64,000 nucleotides of DNA from Cyclina sinensis (Eukaryota > Mollusca > Bivalvia > Venerida > Veneridae). This document shows, in pieces, positions 54,052-64,000 of the stretch (positions are counted from its first letter, which is position 1; each line of letters begins with the position of its first letter). The notes under the pieces are model-generated. The model did not search any database, was not told the origin of the DNA, and saw only the letters and a list, made by a program, of their open reading frames with translations. The translations under genes were made by a program, and so were the position numbers. The stretch covers positions 51,309,134 through 51,373,133 of the forward strand of contig JAAONU010000001.1 of assembly GCA_012932295.1 (NCBI GenBank), in the 5' to 3' direction.

Positions 54052-57000
54052 CATAATATTCTAGTTCTTACTTACAGTGTGTGGTTATACTACAAGTCTG
54101 TTTATTACAGACTATGAAAGAATGTTTCTGCAGAGTGGAATTATTTCCCTCTCTCCAAAAAGAGAAGCTGATACAAAGTGGTTAACTCTGGTGGATAATT
54201 CAAGAATTTTGTAAAAGAGGTTTAGTTTCACAATATTGAATGCTCAGTGTTCAAGTGAAAGTTATCTTTATTCTTTTTTTTTTTAAATTTTGTTATTGCC
54301 AAAGACACGTGTTAAATAGGAAATTCCATACATCATTTATGTTTCTATGGAACTTGTTGCACAAAATGTGTTTAGGAAACTGACTAGCCTCTGTCTTTGT
54401 AATTTGTTTCCTCTAGACTTATAGTGACTTCTTAAGAGATGATAATTTTCACACAAAGGCATTAAGCCTGGAGTTATGCACTAGAAAAGTGAAAGGAATA
54501 AAAGCATTCCTAGAGTCAGCAGTATTGTTTGCCCACACTTGAATTCTATCAAAATTTATAAACCTGAACAGAACTTGAAATATCTCTTTGTATCTTCTTG
54601 TGAACTTTCAGAAGAGATGTTGAGGTTAGAAGTAACTGTTAAAAATTTATACATTAAAAAGCAGTGCTTTTTTGTGTTGCAAATGCTTGCACATATATAC
54701 AGAATTAAAGAGAAGTAAGTTTTTGGGGTGATATATTTTGACAAGCGTTTTACAAAGGTAGTAACAAGTTCATCTTTGAACATGGTAAAATTCAAACATA
54801 ATACAATTGCTTCTGTGAATGTTTTCATGGAGCTTTCTGCTGAAGTTTCATCTTTGACATGCATGGAAAACATTCAGATGTGGCAGTGAATACATTGTGA
54901 TGATGAACTATGCTGAGAAGATGGCATATATTATTTGTAAACTTTACTAGATTTTGAGTTTATCAACAATACAGTCTCAATGTGCAATCAGCTTGTGTTT
55001 TCTCTGCATTATGTTTGCTCATGTTTTTATATCAAACATCTAGAAGATTTATGATTTGGTTATTTTCTCAGTTTTCAACATACTGTTCAGATATGTTAAA
55101 TATACCTTGCTTTCTAGTGGGTTGGGCCAGTTATTTTGCTGCTGTAGGTCTCTGGTTTCATCATAAAAGTAAAAGTAATAATTTTAAGATGCTTCTTAGT
55201 TAGCAGTAAATTACTTCTACTTAGTTCTTAATTCAATATTGGGTAGACTTTTATTCAAAAGAAGTGTCTGAATATCTCCTTGATTGATTTAGTCAAAACT
55301 TTTATGGTGATTGTTAGTTTGGAAATTTAGGACAATCCATGATAAAGTAAGATCAAATTGACCATACTAGCAATTTTTCAGTTAGATATTTCTGTCACCA
55401 CAAGCAACTGAATTCAGATTGCACTTGGCATTTGAGAATTAAGGAATATTCTTCATAGCTTTTCTTTCATGGCAAGTGTATGCCTAGTCCAGTTCTAATG
55501 ATTCACAGCATACCTGTTTGTTCTGGCCACATGTCTTGGTTAGGGATATGAACGCCGTTATTTGATTATTTCTTTATGGTTCTTGATCTTTTATTTTGCT
55601 GTACTTGTAAAATAGACCATCCTTTAATTTGAGTAGACTTATTTATCATTTATGAAAACTTAGCAAATTGTGAGCAGTCCAGGTCATGGTATGTTTGGAC
55701 TGTTGTGTAGGCTGATAATAGTCTGTACTTGTCTCAAAAGGCAAAAAGAAATCTGCTTCTGACAGAGTAAAGATTAGGATAAACTGACCATTCAGTTGAT
55801 GACAAACAAGTCTCTTGTCTTCATGGACTTACTATGTTCTCTCAGTTGTTTCAGTGTTAATCTAGATGTTGTTTTGTGATTTTTTTCTCTTCAGAAGCTG
55901 ATACTGGTACTGTACTAGGTAACTGAAGAATGTTGTTTACAATTATTTCAGTTAATTTAGGTAGAAATATGCTTCAGCAGGACTGAATATGGTTCACTTA
56001 GAGACTGTTTGCACAAGAGTTTTAAAACAAGCTTTAACAGAAAAAAAAGATACTGAAAAGCAAAATTCAAGGAGTACACAGATGAAACTTAACATAGTTT
56101 ACTGAAGGTCTCTCTTCTATTTCTGTTACTGAACTCCTTCATGTTTCCAGAATGAAATACTGAAGTTTGGTGCTAAACCTAATGAATTAATATAAATGTT
56201 TATAGGGTTTTAAGGTCCTTTTTCAGTATCTTTATTTGACTTTAGCAAGATGTTCAGATATCACATAATTAATTTTTAAAGATGGAGTTATTGGAGTCAG
56301 TCACTAACCTCCACACTGACTTACTTGATTGGTAGCAGTTTTGTGTATTTCAAACCTACCATATAAGTCACAAAGATTGTGTTAAAGATTTAAATATTCA
56401 TTGTTTTATACACTACATTGTATCTGTTTCTTAATTGTCAGTGTAGATGTTTTCATTATCTGAATGCCTTGTAATAAATTTGACAGGTGTTTATTCTTAA
56501 TAGATTTCTTTTATTTTTAATGTCAAACATGTTGATGCATGATTGTAACAAAGTGTATATATTAGGTGAAGCTGTAATTTGTTGGAATGTGTATGATTTA
56601 TATTGTAGAATGGTTGTATTGATTTCTAAATGTAAGTTTTTCTCACAGTTTGCAATATAAATTTTTCATTTTGACTCTTGGGAATGCCAGAGACAATTCA
56701 TAGTACAATTTCAAGTATTTATGATGCTGTACATGAAAGTTTACGAGTGTCCACAAGTTATAAATATGCCAGATATGTACCATTCTATCAGAAACATGAA
56801 CTCACCAGTCTGTGTTAGATAATTACCAGAAATTAATAGACACTGAAACTTTGCTCTTTTAGTGCAAGTAACTAAGCATACTTCTTGTACTGGTTAGTGT
56901 TTCAAATACATGTATGTGCCCTGTTATTGCTCCAGTACTTTCATTCTAGAATATCAGTAAAATTTTCCTTTTGATAAAAGGTCTTCTTTAATAAACTTAA

Positions 57001-57600
57001 ACATATACCAGTATTTGTACTCAAAAATGCTTTCAAACTTGGAAAGTTTATATCTATGTAAAAAGACAATTTAATGAGTACATGTATTTCAAATTTCAAG
57101 TATAAATCTCTTACAGTGGTCTCCAAATCGAGGAAATTGTTCACACAAAGAATCTGAATTTTATTTCCACAGCTACATGTTGTAAAATATTTTCTAAAGT
57201 CAACATTCCATGTTCTATTTTTATTACAGTTGGAATGCATATTTGATTAATCAGTAATTTCAAAAAAATATACAGTATAACTGTACAGTATGAAAATGCA
57301 AGGTTCAGTGTAACTCTATCTGATAGGAAAAAATGGGAAAAAGCTAAAATCCTGCACAAGTTCAGATGTTAGAGAATGATCACTTGTGCATGTCCAGTTT
57401 GAAGTTTCTCAGGCTTATCTAGACCTGTAGTCGACACAAGATTTGTTTTCCAACACTGAGCTCAACAGTTGTATGAATGTGTTGTCAGATAGTGCTCTTG
57501 TTCAAATTAATTGTATTGTGTCAGAAATGACATAAATTTTATAAAAAATAAATTATGACTGATCACTTTCTGTTTTTAGTAATATATTATCCAAGCACTA
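54052..57600 (+). other. Probable USP7 3' UTR and downstream AT-rich sequence
   Basis: No conserved coding sequence. The stretch is AT-rich and lacks recognisable repeats, as expected of a long 3' UTR. AATAAA signals suitable for ending the USP7 mRNA are at 56473-56478 and 57547-57552. The 105-codon ORF on the other strand (54556-54873) and similar open stretches have no recognisable domain and are probably chance. Confidence 0.5.
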
Positions 57601-57839
57601 CTTAGAAAGTATGATTTAACAGTACAACTGATATATATAAATTTTTAGAAAGTAAACAAGATTTTGCAGATAGATAAATTTCCCCACTTTGAATATGTCT
57701 GCATGGCAAGCCTGCATAGTTTTCCTAAACAGATTGCCTCGTGAATTACTCAAGAATTACTACTTTTTCTAGTGAAAACGGGGCTTCTAAGCCGTCATTT
57801 CAAGAACAGTATCTAAACCATCCCTCCTAAAACCTATTT

Positions 57840-59720
57840 TCACAGTGTTCCTAGATGGAGGCACAGTGCTGTTCTTAGGTAAATGTCTATGTATACAAAA
57901 CCCTGTTTCCTAGGTAAATGACTATAAAGGCTGAAGGCTATTCCTGGGACAAGGAAGCAGAACCCAGCTCCTAGATAAATGTCTATGGAGGGAGAACCCT
58001 ATTCCTAGGTTAACTAGAACTATCATTATACAATTCATAACTCACCAATGTCCTTGATAGAAGTTGGCATGGATAGGTGGAAAAGGGAGTAAGTTTTGGG
58101 GTATAAAAGACATATAGAAAGAAATTGTCTGTAGTCAAAACGACAAGTTGAAGATGGCACGGTATGTTGGGAAAGGGAATAACATTTGAGGCAGGTTAAT
58201 TGTAGGTACATAAAAAACAAATAGTAAATACAGTATATTATGACAAAATGACAGAAACCATTACTTGACAATATATGAAGAAAAAAGAATGTTGGTAAAA
58301 TGTGTTCTTTATGGCTGTCTGTGATATTCAGGCTTCATAACCTCTGATCCCACCTTTTAAATTCTATTTTATCTAGTTCTGCACATTGTTGTCTCTTTTA
58401 GGGCACATGTATACTTTTCCTTGGGGACATAATCATACGTTGTTTTTCATGTAATGACACTAATATTGAAGGTTCCATGATCACAGTTGTATGAATGTAT
58501 CTGCAGAGGTTTCTAAATTCAAAATTTCACCATGTTTAAATATTGAATTCTGCTTCAGCCACTGCTAGGGGGCCGTGTGATCTCATTATATTTAATGTTT
58601 CAAGATAAAGTGTCCTCTTCTGGTTTCAAACTATTCAAATATTACTGTAAAAATTTCAGAAAATTTTCTAAATAAAAAAGGGACATGTGCAATTAAGAGT
58701 TGTAGAACTTGTCCTGCTGTGCTTGCCTGTGACCCTCCCCATGCATTTTAAGTTTCAAGTTAATACCTGTTTAGGTTTCAGGGATATTATCGTTAATGTA
58801 AATTTCAAGACTTTTTTAAAGTAAAAAAAGGGGCATAACTTTGTCGAAATGCAGTACCAAGTTATAAAACTTGGCCTGCTAATAATGTTTGTAACTCCTG
58901 AAATACGTTAAAAGTTTCAAGAGAACATCTGACCTCGTGTCAGAGATATTTATGTTAGTTTCAGAACATTTTCTAAGTAAAAAAAAGGGGCATAACTTTG
59001 TTAAAATGCAATGAGAGTTATGAAAATAGGCCTACTGAGCATTCTTGTGACCTTTAATAAATATTTCAAGTTTCAAATTAATATCTGTAATGGTTTAAAA
59101 GATATTAAAGAAAAACAATTTGGATGGGATAAAGTGTTTCCTATATAGTTAGGTGGGGTATAAATACAATGTCTACGAATTAAGAACCCTGTTTGTAGTA
59201 GGTGTCTATGAAGTTCCTGTTCATAAGTCAATATCTAAGGAGGCAGAACCCTGATCCTAGGTCCTTGTCTATGGAAGGAGAACCCTGTTCCTAGATCAAT
59301 GTTTATTGTGAGAACCCTGTTCCTAGGTCAATGTCTATGGACACAGAACCCTGTTCCTAAGCAATGTTTATGAAGGCAGATCCCTGTTCCTAGGACAATG
59401 TCTATGGAGGGAGAACCCTGTTCCTAGGCTAATTACTATGAAGGAAGAATCCTGTTGCTACTCAGTCTATGGAGGTATATCCAATTTTCTCAGTTAATGT
59501 TCCTAATGACCCTATTCCTAGGAAAATGACTATGGAGGCAGAATTTATCTCTGGTTAATATCTATGGAGGCAGAACCCTTCTTAGGTTAATGTCTATGGA
59601 GGCAGAACCCTGTTCCTAGGAAAATGACTATGGAGGCAGAATCCTTTTCCCAGGTCAATGGATATGGAGGCAAAACCCTGTTCCTTGGTAAATGGCTATG
59701 AGTAGAGAATCCTGTTTCTG
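57840..59720 (+). repeat. Minisatellite blocks between USP7 and MRE11
   Basis: A unit of roughly 35-40 bases built on CTATGGAGGCAGAACCCTG and TTCCTAGGTNAATG recurs imperfectly. There are a few copies at 57850-58015 and many at 59190-59720. The blocks are separated by unique sequence and by a second, longer-period repeat at 58640-59110. Copies differ by small indels and substitutions, as in an old variable-number array. No coding. Confidence 0.8.
58640..59110 (+). repeat. Three diverged tandem units with GGGGCATAAC
   Basis: Three units of about 130-150 bases share a run of A, then GGGGCATAACTTTGT, a TTATAAAACTTGGCCTGCT-like segment, and TTTCAAGTTAAT plus GATATT. Lies between the two minisatellite blocks. 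No coding potential. Confidence 0.65.
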
Positions 59721-60584
59721 TTGAAAGTAAACTCTAGCACTGTGATATTTAAGCTGAAGCACTGATACTAACTTTGAGGAATTTCAATTGTCTTTGTATA
59801 ATATTATGCTTAAGAAAATCTGTTTTCAGCTATCAATGGGCCCTAGAAACACTGATGTGTGCAAAAACTTTTCAAATATTAAGAATTTATGTAATATTAT
59901 GCTTTATATAATCTATGACCAGGAGAAGATCTGTAGTCTTGCAGAAAGCACAATACTAAGTTGACCTATAATTCAGAATGGGATGCTATCCCCTAAAATC
60001 CTAAAGATGGGGACAGAAAAAACTGGCTAAGAAGACAGGATAAAAGTAATGTAAAAATAACATTTATTGACTTCAAATAAAGATGTAACAATCATTAACA
60101 GTGGATCATGAAACATGTTGCGGTAACTTATAAACAATGAAACATTATTTTCTTCAATTCTTTTATCAATCTTTCAATCAATGGTTACTTATTTATGATA
60201 TAAAAAAATGACAAATGAATATGGTTCTTACAGTTACAATGATTTTGACCTCTGAAATTAAATCTTGTCCCACTTTTGAATAAAGTGATTCAGAGATCTA
60301 TGAAATTTCAAAAACATTTCTGTATGACCATATTTCTGAAACATTTGCTTCAATTTCCACCTATTTTTCCAGGAAATCTGTATAGGTTAGATTTCTTTAT
60401 AAACTAATATCTTTAGTTCTCTGACAAACAACTTTTTTTTTCAAAATTCTGTTTCTGCCATGCAATGTATGTAATTCTACACCTGACAATTGACATTCTT
60501 TCAGCAGGCAAAAACTATTTTGCATTAATTGATCTTGTTCTACACAACAGTCTAAAACTTCGATAAAAAAATTCCTTCTATCAT
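59721..60584. other. Intergenic sequence and MRE11 3' UTR
   Basis: Most of 60040-60584 is probably the MRE11 3' UTR, judging by the stop at 60585 and the poly(A) signal at 60068. The rest (59721-60040) has no recognisable feature. Confidence 0.4.
60063..60081. terminator. Closely spaced poly(A) signals on both strands
   Basis: On the minus strand AATAAA occurs at 60068-60063, about 520 bases past the MRE11 stop and well placed for its 3' end. On the plus strand AATAAA occurs at 60076-60081. If USP7 transcripts run this far, the two genes would end within a few tens of bases of each other. Confidence 0.4.
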
Positions 60585-63500
60585 TCATCGTCTTTTCTTC
60601 CGAACTGGTGTTAGATCATCATCATCAGAGTCATACATTACCCCACCCCTTTTACCAGTTCTGTTACTTGTAGCCCCGCGTTTGGTGCTTGGCTGTGATT
60701 TTTTTGTTGAAGTTTGTGACCTACTAGAGGAACTTGGCATTGAGAAAGGATCATCATCACTAGACTCATCTTGAACAATTATGGCACCATCATCATCTGA
60801 GTCAGATCTGAAAAAAATCATGATAATATAAAAAACAACAGCCAACGCAAGCAGGGGCCAAACTCAACTTTTTCCTATTTCCAAAGGCAAACACATCAGT
60901 GGAAGCACATTGTGGTGAAGGTATTTCAAATGAAACATCATTTGGAAAAATAATTATCAAATTCATCCATACATAACAAAGTTATGGCCAATTTTAGCAA
61001 CATTCAGAAATTTGACCTTAATGGTCAAGGTCAAGTTCAGTTTAACCTTCTTTGGAGGTATTGTCTAAAAGTTAGTTATGTCCAAGTATGATGACTACAT
61101 CCATTAATTACAAAGATATAGCAAAGTTAAACAATGTCAAGGTCATTTAAAGGTGAAGGTAACACTTGAATTGTTCAACATATTTGTTTTTTTCTCAGTG
61201 TTGTTTTGTCCCAGTACAGATCAAATCCATCCATAAATAATAAAAAATTTGGCTATTTTAGCAAAATTCAATGATTTGACCTTAACAATCAAGGTCTTTT
61301 TTAGTTCAAGGTCATACCTGAATAATTTAACATGTAAGTTTTGTCATAAGTGTCCTTTTGTCCAAGTATGAATCAAATCCAAATAAAATAATTTGACTTT
61401 GAAGGCAAAGGTATGAGTCAAGGTCAAGTCTGGTCTACTTGAAGGCCTTGTCCAAAGGGTTGTTGTGTCCAAGCATGGAGATAATCTACCTATTAATAAT
61501 AAAGTTATGGCCAATTTTAGCAAAATTCAATATTTTGACCTTGAAGGTGAAGGTCATTTATGAGTAAAGGTTAATTTTAGTCTGGTCTACTTGAAGGTCT
61601 TGTCCAAAGGTTTGTTGTGTCCAAGTATAAGGACAATCCATAAAGGAATAAAAATTAATATAATCAATATTAAAGTTTTTGGACAGGAACGGCAACAACA
61701 CCATGACTGTAGCAACAGGGGGGCCATAATGGCCCTAGATCACTCACCTGAATACTTTGCCTTTGAATCTGCTGTTGAGCTAAAATCAAAAGCTTTTTTA
61801 AGATTCTCCCTATAAACGTATATGAATTCAGTAGAGCCAATTTTCACTAAAGGGGCATAATTTGAACAAACTTGGTAGATGACCTCTAGCTGATGCTCCA
61901 TTAAAAATATCTATGTTCTAAGGCTTTGTGGTTTCAGACAAGAAGTTTAATTAAAGTTTTGCCTATAAAAGCCTATGTAAAATCCACTGACCCCTAGGGC
62001 AGGGCCAAATTTGACCCCAGGTCAAATGCTAGGTACCATATCTTAAGGCTCAGGGCCTTGTGGTTTCAGACAAGATTTTCAAATTTTTCCCTATATAAGC
62101 CTATGTAAAATCAACTGATCCCTGGGTCAGGGTCAAATTTGACCACAGGGGTATATTTTGTAAAAACTTGGTAGAAGTCCAGTAGACATTAAGGCTCAGG
62201 GCCTAGTAGTTTCAGACAAGAAGATTTTCAAAGTTTTTCCTTTCATTTGCCATAGCAACCAGAGTTCTTGATGGAATTCAATTCTTTGAACAACTTTGGT
62301 AGAGGAATATCCCAGGCATGTTTCATCCAAGTTGGCTTAGCGGTTAAGGAGGAGAAGTTGTTCAAGTCAAATTGTTGATGACGCACACCGCCGGACGCCG
62401 GACAATCAATGATCCCAATAACTCACCTTTGAGCACTTTGTGCTCAGGTGAGCTAAAAAACAATAAATTTAGCATGATGCAACTAATACCACCCTATGGC
62501 CTGAACACAGGAATGTGGAACTTTCATGACTCTAATATCCGTTTCATTTTTCTAGATAATAATGGTTTCAAAAAAATATCTCATCTTTAACAGTTTCTGT
62601 CACTTAACATAACATTAACTTTTGTATTGTATTCACAATAATACAGGCATTGAGATTTTGTATCAAGAGGCCTTCTTATCACAAAATACGCCCATCCTAT
62701 GGGCATGGCATCAGACTGAGACTGGAAGTTAAGTTTAAACCTATTAAACCCACAGGAATGTACATATTTCAAGTTCTGATGGAAACTCTTCTACTTAGAG
62801 AATGGGCAAGACTTATTTGACATATTTAGCACACTTCAATGTCATAACTCTAGACAGCCCAGAGGAATTTGACTCAAAGAACTTGGTTAGATATGCCCAC
62901 AAACACTCACCAAGTTGAAGATCTGATGAAAACTTTTTGAGAAAGACAACCTAATGAGGCTGACAACATGCCTTCCTCTCCACCGTGTGTGTTCCCATAC
63001 ATGAATGTCTCAACTTTTGACTGTGTGTTAAAATTGAGAAGAAAAATCTATTGAAGAAAGGAGAAACTCCTCATACTTACATAACATAACTTATGTTTGA
63101 ACCTTTGGCCTTTCCACCTTTTTTTGTTGTGAATGAATTCATAATTGACCTCTGACTGTCTTCAATCACTGGTGCTTTATTTCTTCCTCCTCTGCCACCA
63201 CGAGATCCACGTGCACTCTCACTACTACCTCCCCTTGAACCCCGTCCACCACGTGCCCGAGATCCACGACCCCTCCCACGACCTTTAGATGTTGATGCCT
63301 CACTCTCATCTGAATCATGCCCTTTAATATCATTGTCACTATCCAATGATACATCTTCCTTTGGCCTTTTAACATGGGCACGCTTGATTGCCTCCTGTAT
63401 TTCTTCATCTTCTTCTTTCCGTTTCTGCCTCTGCTCTTTGTACCGCTGTACTTCCTCATCAATCAGGTCTTCATTTGTATGTCTCTTCTTCAAATAGCCC

Positions 63501-63970
63501 TGGGGGATATGACATTAAATCTGAATACTCATTTCAAAGAATTTGGGGAAAAATATTCTGTTACAAACATCAGACTCCTTAAAATCATAAAACAGTTTGT
63601 GCAAATGTATTATTAGATCTGTTCAAGTCCCCATGCAGAGCCCAAGCTCAATACAAACAAAAGGTTCTCTATCTGTAACAGCCATTTCCTTATAATCTCT
63701 TAACAACAAACCTGGAATCTTAACAACAAACAGTTTGGTTTTCCTTATGTTTAGACTCAAAACAATGCATTCTGTATTCAAACAAACAAGAAATACTTAA
63801 TAATCTTAAACTACCTAAAATGAAAACTAAAAATAAAATTTGGCTAAAACCTGTGTTTTCTCAAGCTGGTAGGAGACAAGTTCAGTTATAGCATCTTTCT
63901 CTTCTTTGTCAACAAACTCTTTCACAGCATCTCCTATTCCTTTCTCTGTTAACACCTGCAGCTTTAACTT
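60585..63970 (-). CDS. MRE11: MRE11 double-strand-break repair nuclease, last three exons (5' part outside window)
   Basis: Catalytic subunit of the MRE11-RAD50-NBS1 complex that senses and trims DNA double-strand breaks in the nucleus. Only the C-terminal 253 residues are here. Exons in coding order: 63851-63970 (40 codons; [20 protein letters not shown] and SYQLEKTQ, strongly like vertebrate MRE11), 63081-63499 ([15 protein letters not shown] helix, then an RG-rich tract [19 protein letters not shown] at about residues 100-130 of this fragment, then SIMNSF), and 60585-60807 (acidic [21 protein letters not shown], a Ser-rich stretch and a basic end TPVRKKRR, stop 60585-60587). Introns are GT-AG and the join between the last two exons completes an ATA codon. 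The RG tract corresponds to the GAR motif methylated by PRMT1 in vertebrates. The nuclease domain lies beyond 64000. Confidence 0.93.
60850..61640 (-). repeat. Reverse copy of the CAAGGTCA-array element in the last MRE11 intron
   Basis: Tandem segments with TGACCTT, CAAGGTCA, ATTGAATTTTGC-like and GGCCATAACTTTATTATT-like blocks, all reversed relative to the array at 870-2540. The boundary sequence at 60850-60990 (GCAAGCAGGGGCCA, then a TTTCCAAAGGCAAA block and an AAATGAAACATCATTT block) is the reverse complement of 2400-2540. The two are therefore copies of one family rather than chance similarity. Confidence 0.75.
61714..62456 (-). repeat. GGTGAGC repeat family, copy E (reverse, short)
   Basis: Reads on the minus strand from a TTTTAGCTCACCTGAGC-type hairpin (62421-62453) to a GGGCCATTATGGCCC-type end at 61714. 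Internal units contain GACCCC, GTTTCAGACAAGAAG and CTTGGTAGA blocks as in the other copies. Inside the MRE11 intron, next to the CAAGGTCA array. Confidence 0.75.
62457..63080. other. Remaining MRE11 intron sequence
   Basis: AT-rich intron between the GGTGAGC repeat and the donor at 63080-63079. No feature recognised. Confidence 0.4.
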
Positions 63971-64000
63971 CTGTTTAAGATAGCAAAAAGACATGTCAAA

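Noticed and set aside
63166..63462. 98-codon ORF in the MRE11 region
   Set aside because: It is an alternative frame of the MRE11 exon; the low-complexity RG tract leaves other frames open by chance.

Overview
This is a eukaryotic nuclear window: multi-exon genes with GT-AG introns, AT-rich introns and many nested transposons. The proteins and repeat content suggest a marine invertebrate, most likely a bivalve mollusc. That placement is inference: it rests on a roughly 2-kb repeat that opens with GCTCACCTGAG and closes near GGCCATCATGGCCCTCTTG, a type I associate with bivalve genomes.

Two conserved genes lie tail to tail. The + strand gene is the deubiquitinase USP7, with 32 coding exons from 10988 to 54051. 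All exon phases agree and the total is 3285 nt (1094 residues plus stop). It carries an acidic N-terminus, a MATH/TRAF domain, a USP catalytic domain with an intact Cys/His/Asp triad, and the C-terminal ubiquitin-like domains ending in the activating tail. Its first coding exon is tiny (17 codons) and 3.2 kb upstream of the second. The - strand gene, entering from the right edge, is the 3' part of MRE11 (last three exons, 60585-63970): the end of the conserved region, an RG-rich tract and an acidic Ser/Asp-rich tail. Both gene products belong to genome-maintenance pathways, but nothing here shows a functional link beyond adjacency.

Mobile DNA dominates the rest. From left to right: a 3-kb terminal-repeat element with an array of AAGGTCA-type repeats (508-3500); a tRNA-derived SINE (4412-4676); a decayed LINE with a probable restriction-like endonuclease tail (5595-7315, +); a decayed Ty3/Gypsy gag-pol (7335-8600, -); and a small foldback element (9771-10009). 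The USP7 promoter region follows (10400-10990), with a perfect YY1-type motif.

The USP7 introns then hold DNA transposons: 11747-13064, 13200-14089, 15376-18654, 21762-25860 (with another element nested at 22073-22988), and a 10.6-kb interval at 27079-37703 bounded by TA-flanked inverted repeats that nearly fills intron 5. Inside the last is a broken MULE transposase gene with PHD-like and FLYWCH zinc fingers, itself split by a 1.1-kb element at 31039-32136. Several of these elements carry a long copy of the GGTGAGC repeat. The interval between the two genes (54052-60584) holds the USP7 3' UTR, minisatellite blocks and closely spaced poly(A) signals on both strands.

I see no prokaryotic feature, CRISPR array or functional stand-alone RNA gene. 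I did not find a clearly new biological system. The most interesting material is the nested transposon structure and the repeat families that carry nuclear-receptor-like half-sites.
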